From Marispirochaeta sp964554875 (lineage in GTDB: Bacteria; Spirochaetota; Spirochaetia; JC444; Marispirochaetaceae), in contig CAZKQJ010000020.1 in NCBI GenBank assembly GCA_964554875.1, forward strand, positions 13,457-77,456: a stretch of 64,000 nucleotides of DNA, given 5' to 3'. A program made the translations under genes and the position numbers. Below are positions 1 to 8,477 of this stretch, one piece after another (position 1 is the stretch's first letter; the number at the start of each line of letters is the position of its first letter). The notes under the pieces were generated by a model. It saw nothing but the letters and a program-made list of their open reading frames with translations, was not told the DNA's origin and made no database searches.

Positions 1-527
1 TTTACAAGGTAGTAAAGATCACAGGCGAACTGGGCCACACACTGCAGTCCAAAGAGAATAAATCCGATCAGCAGAGCTGTGCGAAACGGGGCCGCCGGGG
101 GCAGCCAGCTGCTCTCGATCATCTTTTCTCCTGTCTGCCAGGCACGGATCGTCCATTTTGTTCCTACCCCTATCAGTACGAATACCAGAGGAAACAGCAT
201 CAGCAGCGACATGATAACATCGATTAAAGCCTGCCCCCGCCGGGGCACGAGGGAGTATACAACATCCACCCGCACATGTCCCCCGAGTTTATGAGTATAT
301 CCCCATCCGCAGGCCCCGATTGTTCCCAGCAGCATTTTGGAGGTTTCCAAAGCCCATACCGTCGGCGAATTGAAAACATAGCGCATGGTTACCTCGGCAA
401 ACAGTACAAGGACAAGGGCCATTACCAGATACTTTATAAACTGTCCGGTTGCTTCACTCAATGTAAAGACTGAACGGGCGAACTTTCGGACAATGGCCCA
501 GTCGTTTTCCAGAGCTTCTTTTCCCAT
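1..527 (-). CDS. dctQ: TRAP transporter small permease (DctQ), partial
   Basis: The frame stays open to the window edge, so the C-terminus is missing (about 175 residues present). It reads MGKEALENDW at the start, then hydrophobic segments typical of the four-helix DctQ subunit, with an ETSKMLLGTIGACGWGY stretch and a GGHVRVDVV motif characteristic of the family (conserved H-R-D before the third helix). An AGGAG precedes the ATG by a few bases. DctQ sits in the inner membrane beside the large DctM subunit, which should lie just outside the window. It follows dctP in the same direction, 64 bp downstream, so the two are probably one transcript. The assignment is firm; the substrate is unknown. 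Confidence 0.85.
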   Translation of the reverse strand, partial: MGKEALENDWAIVRKFARSVFTLSEATGQFIKYLVMALVLVLFAEVTMRYVFNSPTVWALETSKMLLGTIGACGWGYTHKLGGHVRVDVVYSLVPRRGQALIDVIMSLLMLFPLVFVLIGVGTKWTIRAWQTGEKMIESSWLPPAAPFRTALLIGFILFGLQCVAQFACDLYYLV

Positions 528-546
528 CGATAACTCCTGTAAGCCC

Positions 547-575
547 TTTTGCCGGATCCGATTGATCCGGCAAAA
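547..575 (-). promoter_or_regulatory. Intercistronic hairpin between dctP and dctQ
   Basis: GCCGGATC and GATCCGGC form a perfect 8-bp stem around a 5-base loop, extended by TTTT/AAAA on either side to about 12 bp. In the dctP transcript the U run lies before, not after, the stem, so this is not a standard intrinsic terminator. Such hairpins downstream of binding-protein genes commonly protect the upstream mRNA and lower expression of the permease; that role is inferred. Confidence 0.55.
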
Positions 576-591
576 AGTGCGTATTGCAGTA

Positions 592-1671
592 CTATTTTAT
601 GTCGAAACGTTCGCAAACCTCTTTCCAGGCCATGGCGCTGTCATAGATTCGCTTGTAATTGGGATCTTTTGCCGATTCTTCCTGGAAATACTCAAGGGAT
701 TTCTCATTCAAGAGATCGATAATGTCCTGGGGAACCGGCTCCACAATGGTTCCGGCATCGATATATTTCTGGACAGCCTCCACATCGCGATTTACCGACT
801 CGGTGTAATATTCCCTGGCAATCTGGTCTGTCGCCATGGTTACAATTGCTTTTAGATTGTCCGGCAGTTTGTTCCATGTATCGCCGTTCACATAGATACA
901 CTGGGTATCTGTGGGTGCCCGGGACGGCGACAGATACATATACTTAGCTACTTCATGGAAACCCATGTCCCAGTTCAGGGAGGGATTGATATACTCAAAA
1001 CCGTCGATTACGCCTCTTTTCGCGGATTCATAAATTTCTCCCCCGGGAAGAAACACTGGAGTTGCTCCCATTTTCTGAAAAATAGCATTCAACGCAGTGG
1101 TACCAAGACGAACCTTCCATCCCCTGATGTCCGCCACAGACCGAAGGGGTTTAGTGGAGTGCGCCCAGACCTCAGCAGGACTCAGGGTCAGAATACCGAC
1201 ATAGCGAACCCCCAGCTCGGAATACAGATCCTGTGCGATCTTTCTACCCTCCAGCTTCATCCACATCTCCAGCTGGTTCGAAGTCAAGCCTCCTGGATAC
1301 TGGGTAAAGAACACGGCACCGGGAAGATATCCTATTGTCCAGCCCGGAGGACCGTGAACCGCTTCAACGGATCCAGACATGACGGAATCAAACTCCTTTC
1401 CTCCGGGAATTATGGATCCCGCAGTATAAGGTGTTACAAGGAGCTGTCCGTCGGATGCAATTTTAATAATCTCTGCAAAACGCTGGGCAGCTTCATAGGT
1501 CCTGTCCCCAGCAGGTGCCCATGATTGAAGTCTCCATCGTATTACCTCTTTCCTGGGAGCCGACGCTTCAGCCGCTGTATCTCCTCCTGAGGCCCCCCCG
1601 CAGGCGATCAGCATACCGAAGGTCAACACAATGAGTACCAGAAACACGATACTCCTCTGTCCTCTGTTCAT
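592..1671 (-). CDS. dctP: TRAP transporter substrate-binding lipoprotein (DctP family)
   Basis: A 359-residue extracytoplasmic binding protein. The chosen ATG (MNRGQRS...) follows an AGGAGG and starts a lipoprotein signal peptide ending in LIAC, so the mature protein is tethered by the cysteine; an upstream in-frame ATG would place 27 basic residues before the signal and is unlikely. The body has DctP landmarks: an RW-x-LQSWAP first strand, GWTIGYLPG, a VRLGTT segment where family members carry the carboxylate-binding arginine, and GGEIYESAKRGVIDGFEY. These resemble the branch that binds 2-oxo or hydroxy acids, but the ligand cannot be read from sequence. It leads the TRAP operon and is divergent from a sigma-54 activator that probably controls it. 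Confidence 0.9.
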   Translation of the reverse strand: MNRGQRSIVFLVLIVLTFGMLIACGGASGGDTAAEASAPRKEVIRWRLQSWAPAGDRTYEAAQRFAEIIKIASDGQLLVTPYTAGSIIPGGKEFDSVMSGSVEAVHGPPGWTIGYLPGAVFFTQYPGGLTSNQLEMWMKLEGRKIAQDLYSELGVRYVGILTLSPAEVWAHSTKPLRSVADIRGWKVRLGTTALNAIFQKMGATPVFLPGGEIYESAKRGVIDGFEYINPSLNWDMGFHEVAKYMYLSPSRAPTDTQCIYVNGDTWNKLPDNLKAIVTMATDQIAREYYTESVNRDVEAVQKYIDAGTIVEPVPQDIIDLLNEKSLEYFQEESAKDPNYKRIYDSAMAWKEVCERFDIK

Positions 1672-1728
1672 TCCGTACCTCCTGACAAATATACGACGCA
1701 GCACAAACCCGCGCCTTATGATTATCCA

Positions 1729-1745
1729 TTCAGGAAGCGTGCCAA
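1729..1745 (-). promoter_or_regulatory. Possible sigma-54 (-24/-12) promoter of the TRAP operon
   Basis: On the minus strand a perfect TGGCACG (-24 element) is followed after four bases by CTGA where TTGC is expected, with the usual spacing. The -12 element is therefore poor. The site would give a leader of about 47 nt before dctP. It is supported mainly by the divergent sigma-54 activator gene. The rest of the 318-bp divergent region holds an AGCAG-AG-CTGCT palindrome at 1912-1923 that could be an activator site. Confidence 0.35.
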
Positions 1746-1989
1746 ATTTCAATAAACCGAAAAAAATCCGTTCAGACCCATACAGTTCGAATAATGCTGA
1801 TAACTGCTTGCATCACAAAAATTTAGATGCCGATAAGATTCCCCTTCAAGCCTTGAAAAAGGCGCTATGCAGGAATCGACCTCAATAACATGAAGCGGTG
1901 CAGCAAAAAACAGCAGAGCTGCTTTATTTCGCAGCAATACGGGGTGTATTTTGTTGTTGATTCCCACGGGTCATGCAATAATAAATATA

Positions 1990-3960
1990 ATGAATGCATA
2001 TGCTATCCTGCCCTACAAAGGTCTGGTTGAAATTGCTTCAGAAACCGGAAAGGAACTAAAGCTCGACCTGAAAATCCTGGAGGGTCAAACCGAAGAGGCC
2101 ATTCCCCTCGCGTTGGATGCCCAGAAATGCGGGGCAGAGTGCATCATCAGCCGCGGAGGCACCGCCTCCATTATTGAGCGTCATGTCGACCTTCCTGTCG
2201 TACGGGTTCCGGTAAGTGAGCTGGACCTTTTACGTATTCTCTATCCGCTGAAAGGACTTAACAGAAAAATCCTGGTTGTGGGATTCAGAAACGCTGTATT
2301 CCGGGCCAGGGCGGCCGCACGGGTTCTGGGTCTTCAAATCCGGGAACTCCCGATTCCATATGAGGCGGAGGACTACAGCTTTGACCAGGTAAGACTCAGC
2401 GCAGAACACCTTATCCGTAATCACGGAATCGATACAATCATCGGAGATCAGACTGCATATATAAACCTCAGGTCCTACTGCGAGAGTCAGTATCTTATAA
2501 CCTCAAGCAAGAATGATTTTCTCTCAGCCCTCAAGGATACCCACCTGCTGAGCGATGCACATGGTCCCACTCAATCTGTTCAAATTCAGACGGTTTTGAA
2601 TGCAGTCCAGGACGGCGTCGTTTCCACCGACAGCAGGGGAATAATTACCTGTTTTAATACCAGAGCAGCGGAAATCTTCGATATTGAACCCGGCATTGCC
2701 CTGGGTGCCTCGCTGGAAGAACTGGCTGGCTACTTTGGTAAGTTCGAAGAGCTGAAATCGAGGATTTCTCGTACGCTGCACAAAGGAAGTCCGGAAAGCA
2801 TGCAGCTCGAAGGACCAAAGGGTCCGGAAACCTACGAGATAGCTTCCGCGCCCCTGGTCTCGGAAGACGGGATTCACGGGACAGTAAGCACCATAAGCGA
2901 GGGAAGCGGCCGGCAGCATCGAAAACACTATTCAAGTGCTTATTCTGCTTCTCCGACATTCAAAGCTCGTTACAGTTTCGATGACATTATTGGCGAGGAT
3001 GAAGCCTTTCTACGCATTGTCACCATCGCCCGGGCATACGCCATGACTGACGCCACCATTCTCATGGAAGGAGAAAGCGGTGTCGGAAAAGAGATGTTCG
3101 CTCAAAGCATCCACACCGCCGGGCCAAGAAAAGAGGGACCCTTTGTAGCGGTCAACTGTGCCGCCATACCGGAGACTCTACTGGAGAGTGAGCTTTTCGG
3201 ATATGACTCGGGGGCTTTTACCGGCGCGTCAAGGACGGGACAGAAAGGGCTTTTTGAAATGGCCGACGGAGGGACACTTTTTCTGGACGAAATAAGCGAG
3301 GTCGATCAGAAAATGCAGATGCATCTTCTGCGGGTCCTGGAGGAGCGGCAGATCCGGCGCATCGGTTCGGACAGGCTGCGAGATATCGACATTCGGATAA
3401 TCGCCGCCTCCAACAGGGACCTTCGAAGCATGGTCGAGGATAATCTTTTCCGATCGGATCTTTATTACCGACTCAATCTGCTCAACCTCCACATTCCGTC
3501 CCTGCAGGAACGACGAGAGGATATCGGCCTGCTGGCACAGCACTTTTTCTCACATTACTGCAGACACTACGGGGGTCAGAATCTTAAGCTTGACGAAGAG
3601 ATTTTTCTGAGGCTCCGGAACTACCCGTGGCCGGGAAACATACGGGAACTGAAAAACATCATGGAACGGACGGCGCTGACCATAGCCACCCGCTGCATTG
3701 ATCTCTCGGATATCGAAATAATAACCAGGGAACTGAACATCAGCCTGAACAATCAGCGCTCCGCGGATGATGAGACAGGTTGCCGAAGAACCTTACATCA
3801 GATAAAACAGCACGCTGCCGAAGCGGCTCTGAAGGCGGCGGGGTTCAATAAAAGCCATGCCGCCCGCATGCTGGATATTGACCGCTCAACCCTGGACCGT
3901 CTTCTGGACCACCGGAAACGTAACGAAATAACTAATCCCGGGTCAGACTGCGGTACTTGA
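1990..3960 (+). CDS. Sigma-54-dependent regulator with PrpR-type sensor domain
   Basis: About 656 residues. Residues 1-185 match the PrpR N-terminal fold (YAILPYKGLVEIA..., CIISRGGTASII, IIGDQTAY). A PAS-like segment follows (VQDGVVSTDSRGIITCFN). Then comes a complete AAA+ module with Walker A GESGVGKE, the sigma-54 contact loop GAFTGA, Walker B LFLDEI, and a C-terminal Fis-type helix-turn-helix (SHAARMLDIDRSTLDRLL). It should activate a sigma-54 promoter in response to a small acid. The divergent TRAP operon is the obvious target. The ATG at 1990 fits the domain start; a TTG at 1951 behind GGGGTG is an alternative. Its 3' end overlaps the convergent ettA gene by 29 bp. Confidence 0.88.
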   Translation: MNAYAILPYKGLVEIASETGKELKLDLKILEGQTEEAIPLALDAQKCGAECIISRGGTASIIERHVDLPVVRVPVSELDLLRILYPLKGLNRKILVVGFRNAVFRARAAARVLGLQIRELPIPYEAEDYSFDQVRLSAEHLIRNHGIDTIIGDQTAYINLRSYCESQYLITSSKNDFLSALKDTHLLSDAHGPTQSVQIQTVLNAVQDGVVSTDSRGIITCFNTRAAEIFDIEPGIALGASLEELAGYFGKFEELKSRISRTLHKGSPESMQLEGPKGPETYEIASAPLVSEDGIHGTVSTISEGSGRQHRKHYSSAYSASPTFKARYSFDDIIGEDEAFLRIVTIARAYAMTDATILMEGESGVGKEMFAQSIHTAGPRKEGPFVAVNCAAIPETLLESELFGYDSGAFTGASRTGQKGLFEMADGGTLFLDEISEVDQKMQMHLLRVLEERQIRRIGSDRLRDIDIRIIAASNRDLRSMVEDNLFRSDLYYRLNLLNLHIPSLQERREDIGLLAQHFFSHYCRHYGGQNLKLDEEIFLRLRNYPWPGNIRELKNIMERTALTIATRCIDLSDIEIITRELNISLNNQRSADDETGCRRTLHQIKQHAAEAALKAAGFNKSHAARMLDIDRSTLDRLLDHRKRNEITNPGSDCGT

Positions 3961-5620
3961 TTCTGTGGGGAATCAGCGCCGTCTCTCCCAGGCGTTCAAT
4001 ACGGTCGTTCTCGTATTCACTGTAGTTGCCGTTAAAGAAGGTAACCCTGCTGTCACCCTCGAAAGCCAGAATGTGGGTCGCAATCCGGTCCAGAAACCAG
4101 CGGTCGTGGCTGATGACCATCACACAGCCGGGAAAGAGCTCGATGGCGTCCTCCAGAGCCCGCATGGTGTTTACGTCGAGGTCGTTGGTGGGCTCGTCCA
4201 GGAGCAGTACGTTTGCCTCCTCCTGAAGCATCAGAGCAAGCTGCACGCGGTTCCTCTCTCCTCCGGAAAGAATCCCCACCTTCTTCTGCTGGTCGGCACC
4301 GGAAAAGTTGAACTGCGCCACATAGGAACGGCTGTTTATTTCCCTGGTCCCCAGCTTCATGTTCTCCCGACCACCGGTTACCAGCTCGAATATGGTTTTA
4401 TCCGGGTCCAGTTTTTCCCGGGTCTGATCGACGTAGGCCAGCTTTACGGTCTCCCCGATTCTGATTTCTCCTGAATCCGGGTTCTCCTGGCCGGTGATCA
4501 TGCGAAAGAGGGTGGTTTTTCCCGCCCCGTTGGGACCTATAATTCCCACCACCCCTCCGGGGGGAACGGAAAAGTTCATATCGTCTACGATGATACGTGA
4601 GTCGTAGGATTTGCGCACGTTTTGACATTCGACAACTATGTCGCCCAACCGGGGCCCCGGCGGAATAAAAAGCTGTAGCTCCTTCTGCCGTTCCCGGGTC
4701 TCCTGATTCAGCAGCTGCTCGTAATGGTTTACCCTGGCTTTGCTCTTGGCGGCCCGCCCCTTGGGACTCATCCGGATCCATTCCAGCTCACGCTGCAGGG
4801 TCTTTTGACGGGCGGTCTCCTGCTTGCTCTCGTTGGCCAGACGGCTCTGCTTCTGCTCCAGCCAGGAGGAGTAGTTTCCCTTCCAGGGGATCCCCTCGCC
4901 CCGGTCCAGCTCGAGGATCCAGCCGGCCACATTATCCAGAAAGTAACGGTCGTGGGTTACCGCGATTACCGTCCCCTGGTATTCATGCAGATGATGCTCC
5001 AGCCAGGCTACAGTTTCGGCATCCAGATGGTTTGTAGGCTCGTCAAGCAGAAGTATATCAGGCTGCCGCAGAAGCAGGCGGCACAAGGCAACCCGGCGCT
5101 TCTCTCCCCCCGACAGGGGTCCCACCTTCTGGTCCGCCGGAGGACAGCGCAGGGCGTCCATGGCCATCTCCAGCCGGGAATCCAGGTCCCAGGCATTGCG
5201 GGTATCAAGCAGTTCCTGAACCTCCCCCTGCCGCTCGAGGAGCTGGTTCATCTCGTCATCGCTCATCTCTTCGGCAAAGCGGGTGTTGATCTCGTCGTAC
5301 TCTTTGAGAAGATCGACGGTCTCCTGTACCCCCTCCTCCACCACCTGGCGGACAGTCTTTTCAGGATCGAGTTGAGGTTCCTGTTCCAGATACCCAATGG
5401 TGTAACCGGGAGAGAGCATCGCCTCACCGTTGAAATCCTTGTCCACCCCGGCCATGATCTTTAGCAGGGTACTCTTTCCCGAGCCATTCAGTCCCAGGAC
5501 GCCGATCTTGGCGCCGTAAAAATAGGAAAGGGATATATCCTTGAGGATCGGCTTCTTGTTAAAGCTCTTGCTGACCCGGACCATTGAATAGATAATCTTA
5601 TTCTCTTCTGCCATGGACAT
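3932..5620 (-). CDS. ettA: Energy-dependent translational throttle protein EttA (ABC-F)
   Basis: 562 residues, close to E. coli EttA (555). It has two ABC cassettes with no membrane segments: Walker A GLNGSGKST at 43-51, signature LSGGEKRRVALCRLL, Walker B LLLDEPTNHLD; then the charged linker (P-site tRNA interaction motif region), a second Walker A GPNGAGKTT, LSGGERNRVQLALM and LLLDEPTNDLD. The EttA-type start (IIYSMVRVSKSF...ILKDISLSYFYGAKIGVLGLNG) separates it from Uup and YheS. Family role: it binds the ribosomal E site and gates entry into elongation according to ATP level. A GGGG lies about 9 nt before the start; a second in-frame ATG follows two codons later. It is monocistronic and convergent with the regulator gene. 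Confidence 0.93.
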   Translation of the reverse strand: MSMAEENKIIYSMVRVSKSFNKKPILKDISLSYFYGAKIGVLGLNGSGKSTLLKIMAGVDKDFNGEAMLSPGYTIGYLEQEPQLDPEKTVRQVVEEGVQETVDLLKEYDEINTRFAEEMSDDEMNQLLERQGEVQELLDTRNAWDLDSRLEMAMDALRCPPADQKVGPLSGGEKRRVALCRLLLRQPDILLLDEPTNHLDAETVAWLEHHLHEYQGTVIAVTHDRYFLDNVAGWILELDRGEGIPWKGNYSSWLEQKQSRLANESKQETARQKTLQRELEWIRMSPKGRAAKSKARVNHYEQLLNQETRERQKELQLFIPPGPRLGDIVVECQNVRKSYDSRIIVDDMNFSVPPGGVVGIIGPNGAGKTTLFRMITGQENPDSGEIRIGETVKLAYVDQTREKLDPDKTIFELVTGGRENMKLGTREINSRSYVAQFNFSGADQQKKVGILSGGERNRVQLALMLQEEANVLLLDEPTNDLDVNTMRALEDAIELFPGCVMVISHDRWFLDRIATHILAFEGDSRVTFFNGNYSEYENDRIERLGETALIPHRIKYRSLTRD

Positions 5621-5723
5621 ATTCTACCCCATGACGGAATTGTGTTCAATGAGAGTCCAGGACCAGTTTTCACCCCGGAACAGGACTCAGGGCCGCTACC
5701 TGAAACAATACGCATAAAAAGGT

Positions 5724-5753
5724 TTGACATATAATGAATGATTCATTTACTAT
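5724..5753 (+). promoter_or_regulatory. tetR promoter with embedded palindromic operator
   Basis: TTGACA (5724-5729) and TACTAT (5748-5753) are 18 bp apart. Between them lies a perfect 7-1-7 palindrome, AATGAATGATTCATT (5733-5747). A TetR-family protein bound there would block its own promoter. A related half-conserved copy, TGAATGAATTGTTCA, lies before the next gene. Confidence 0.6.
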
Positions 5754-5770
5754 CTCTGTAAGAAAGAATC

Positions 5771-6436
5771 ATGAATGCACGTTTAAAAACTATATATGAA
5801 TCAGCAAGTACATTGTTCATCAGACAGGGATACTCACGCACACAAATCAGCCATATAGCACAAGCAGTCGGCGTATCGGTGGGGACAATATATCATGACT
5901 TTTCCGGTAAAAAAGAGATTATGCAGTTTGTGCTGAAATGTACAATCGATCCGGATTTCATGGAGAAAAGTCTAAAAAGACCCATAACCGGAGAAGCATT
6001 TACAAATTTGGAAAGAGAAATAGAAGAGACTTTTACCAAAGTACTGCGGGATTTTTCGGAACAAACTTCACGGACAGAGACATCTTTTGCAGCATTCATT
6101 TCAGACGCATTTGATCTGGTTGCGCGGTATGCAGCAGGTCTTCTTTTCATCGAGAAGAACCAGTATGAATTTGTAAAACTGGCCGGATACTACAGAGATT
6201 TTCGAAATCGTTTTTTTGAGACCATGACATTTTATTTTAACCAGTATATTGAAAGAGGAGCTATTAGAAAACCGCGTTTTCCTCAATATGCAGTAGCACA
6301 TATTATTGAGACTATAACATGGTGGGGAATGGATGTACGATATTGTACGTTCAACCAGCTTGATATATCGAGGGAACAGGCCAGGGAGGTTATTTTAGAC
6401 AACCTGGTTCCTGCGTATACATGTACACATGGGTGA
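5771..6436 (+). CDS. TetR family transcriptional regulator
   Basis: 221 residues. The N-terminus is a standard TetR DNA-binding domain (ESASTLFIRQGYSRTQISHIAQAVGVSVGTIYHDFSGKKEI, residues about 11-52, helix-turn-helix within it). The rest is a helical ligand-binding domain with no recognisable ligand signature. The gene and its downstream neighbour are noticeably richer in A+T than the flanking genes, which suggests recent acquisition. The promoter carries a palindrome that is probably its own operator. It likely controls itself and the ATP-grasp gene 56 bp downstream. Confidence 0.85.
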   Translation: MNARLKTIYESASTLFIRQGYSRTQISHIAQAVGVSVGTIYHDFSGKKEIMQFVLKCTIDPDFMEKSLKRPITGEAFTNLEREIEETFTKVLRDFSEQTSRTETSFAAFISDAFDLVARYAAGLLFIEKNQYEFVKLAGYYRDFRNRFFETMTFYFNQYIERGAIRKPRFPQYAVAHIIETITWWGMDVRYCTFNQLDISREQAREVILDNLVPAYTCTHG

Positions 6437-6460
6437 ACATAAACACTTTTTTTTCCCAAA

Positions 6461-6476
6461 ATGAATGAATTGTTCA
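6461..6476 (+). promoter_or_regulatory. Second TetR operator-like site
   Basis: ATGAATGAATTGTTCAT resembles the palindrome in the tetR promoter (TGAAT...TTCA half-sites, longer spacer). It lies just before the ATP-grasp gene, with a TATAAA about 10 nt downstream. Control of both genes by the same repressor is inferred. Confidence 0.35.
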
Positions 6477-6492
6477 TGTATCGATATAAAAA

Positions 6493-7761
6493 ATGAAGGA
6501 TAAAACCCTCAGCGGAAAAAAGGGTAAAAACAAATATAGAGACGCGAAAACTCAAAAGAAGGTTCTTCTTTCAGAAGGCTCGAGTTTGACATCGCGGGAA
6601 ACGCTTACTTGCTTGTGCAACAGCGGGTATTCGGTTGATATCATAACATCGGCAAAAAGACCCATAACTATGTTCAGCAAATGGAAGAACAAACTTATTT
6701 TTACAAATAATGTCAATGAGAACCCTCACGACTATCTTACTCATGTATCAAAACTGATAAATTCCGGGGCATACGAAGCTCTCATTCCAACTCATGAAAC
6801 GGCATGGCTATTTTCAGAGGGACGCCGTTATTTTTCATCAGAAATTGTTTTGCCCGTCGCAGCTCCAGCTTCTTTTCACATGGTACAGAGCAAGATTTCA
6901 TTTGCTGAACTTGCAGATTCGTTACATATACCGCATCCCCGCTGGAGTATGGTAAAAGAAAACATGGCGATCAACATACCATACCCATATTGGATAAAGG
7001 ATGAGTATGGAACTGCCGGGCGCTCCGTATTTAAGGTATCAACTGCACAGGAAAGGAGCGAAGCAGAAAACATACTCCTGACCGGTACAAACCGAATAAT
7101 GGCGCAGGAAAATATTGAGGGTAGATACGGACAGGTACAGGCTGTATTTAATAAAGGGAAAATGCTTGCGGTGCACACATCCATGCAGCGTGGTTCCGGG
7201 GCCGGCGGTTCCGCCGCGGCACGGATCAGTGTGCAGGATCCTGAAGCACAAAAACATATAGAGATTCTCGGGACTCAGCTTGCTTGGCATGGAAGCATAA
7301 CCCTCGATTTTATTGAAAAAAACGGTGTGCCCTACTTTATTGAATGTAATCCACGAATGATTGAACCGGCAAACGCAACGCAGGCAGGCATAAATTTTCC
7401 TGAACTCCTGATAAAGATTTCTTCAGGAGGAGAGCTGCCGCAGACAATACTGACTGGTCGTTCGGGGGTAAAAACGCATAGTATAATGGCTCTTTTATTA
7501 GGGTCCGCAGAAAAACGGAACAGCAGAAAACACCTGATAAAACTGCTTTTTTTAAGCATTATGCGGAGAGATTTCTTTGCAGAGAGTGCAGAAGTCTTGA
7601 CTCCTGTCGACAAGGACCTACGGAGTATCATTCCGTTGCTGTCCGTATTTATACGGCTTCTTATACACCCCCGGAATGTATATTCAATTAAACAACATAC
7701 TATTGATAATTACTGTGTGTTACCGGAAACTATCAGAGCGATAAGTGAAATTGAGAATTAA
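6493..7761 (+). CDS. ATP-grasp domain protein (carboxylate-amine ligase type)
   Basis: 422 residues. After a basic 22-residue lead, KVLLSEGSSLTSRETL begins a pre-ATP-grasp Rossmann-like domain. The ATP-grasp domain follows, with PYWIKDEYGTAGRSVFKV (phosphate-loop-like lysine and glycines), RIMAQENIEGRYGQVQAVF, and the metal-binding end FIEKNGVPYFIECNPRMIEP. Such enzymes join a carboxylate to an amine or thiol using ATP; the substrate is not apparent. The C-terminal 100 residues are hydrophobic-basic and unassigned. No good ribosome-binding site precedes the ATG, so the start is uncertain. Base composition matches the tetR gene, and the two look like one transferred unit. Confidence 0.75.
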   Translation: MKDKTLSGKKGKNKYRDAKTQKKVLLSEGSSLTSRETLTCLCNSGYSVDIITSAKRPITMFSKWKNKLIFTNNVNENPHDYLTHVSKLINSGAYEALIPTHETAWLFSEGRRYFSSEIVLPVAAPASFHMVQSKISFAELADSLHIPHPRWSMVKENMAINIPYPYWIKDEYGTAGRSVFKVSTAQERSEAENILLTGTNRIMAQENIEGRYGQVQAVFNKGKMLAVHTSMQRGSGAGGSAAARISVQDPEAQKHIEILGTQLAWHGSITLDFIEKNGVPYFIECNPRMIEPANATQAGINFPELLIKISSGGELPQTILTGRSGVKTHSIMALLLGSAEKRNSRKHLIKLLFLSIMRRDFFAESAEVLTPVDKDLRSIIPLLSVFIRLLIHPRNVYSIKQHTIDNYCVLPETIRAISEIEN

Positions 7762-7813
7762 TTTACCTGGGAATTTAGATTTTTCTACCTGCGGAAGACC
7801 TCGTTTACTTCCT

Positions 7814-8188
7814 TTATAACAGAAACCCGAAATAACCGAAAAGGAGGCCGAGGCAGATCAGTACGATTCCCCAGAGGGGGGAATGACGGTAGTATTTTCC
7901 CATAAAAACCAGGGACTGGGGGAAAATAACCACCGACAGACCACCGAGAAGAACAATCCACCCGATAATCGTAACCAGGACGGTCCAATTCCCTACCCAG
8001 AGATTGTGGTAACCCACCAGTACAAGACCGGTAATGACTCCCAGGGACCCCGCAATGAAGGTCAGAGCCGGGGATTCGCGGAAATCTTCGGCGATTTCGG
8101 AAAAGTCCAGACGGCCCATGAGTACCGCGATGCCTCCTGTAGCAAAGATCACCGCCGCTATCCTCGCGACAAGTACCGACAGTTCCAT
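7814..8188 (-). CDS. Small four-helix membrane protein, function unknown
   Basis: 124 residues with about four hydrophobic segments (IAAVIFATGGIAVLMG; LTFIAGSLGVITGLVLVGYH; WTVLVTIIGWIVLLGGLSVVIF; LWGIVLICLGLLFGYFGFLL). The ATG chosen is preceded by AGGAGG at good spacing; longer in-frame starts lack one. No catalytic motif is seen and no family is recognised. It is convergent with the ATP-grasp gene and divergent from the SDR gene across a repeat element. Confidence 0.7.
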   Translation of the reverse strand: MELSVLVARIAAVIFATGGIAVLMGRLDFSEIAEDFRESPALTFIAGSLGVITGLVLVGYHNLWVGNWTVLVTIIGWIVLLGGLSVVIFPQSLVFMGKYYRHSPLWGIVLICLGLLFGYFGFLL

Positions 8189-8270
8189 ATCCAGCCTCCT
8201 TCGGGCGATTACGCAACCCGGGTATATATCAAACATAGCGGTAATCCGGGAACCGGTCAAATAATTGCAT

Positions 8271-8416
8271 AGTGTTCAGAACCGTGGGGATGAATGTCAG
8301 GTAAACACCCAATAGGTGAACATTTATCCATAATATTGTAAGAATCGCACACATTTTCCTGGTTTCCCGGCATTCACCGACTTACGATCTGGCGTATCCC
8401 CACGATTCTGAACACT
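8271..8416. repeat. 146-bp element with 21-bp terminal inverted repeats, copy 1
   Basis: The left end reads GTGTTCAGAACCGTGGGGAT from the second base and the right end is its reverse complement with one mismatch. The 104-bp interior contains no ORF. A second element of 147 bp with the same ends lies at 52423-52569, but the two interiors show no clear similarity. No target-site duplication is evident. It could be a miniature mobile element or a family of structured intergenic repeats. It sits 61 bp upstream of an SDR gene. Confidence 0.8.
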
Positions 8417-8477
8417 GACCTTCACTTCCACAGTCCGAGGCCGTATATTATGAGTAAGTCAATTCTGGGAGAGTAGT

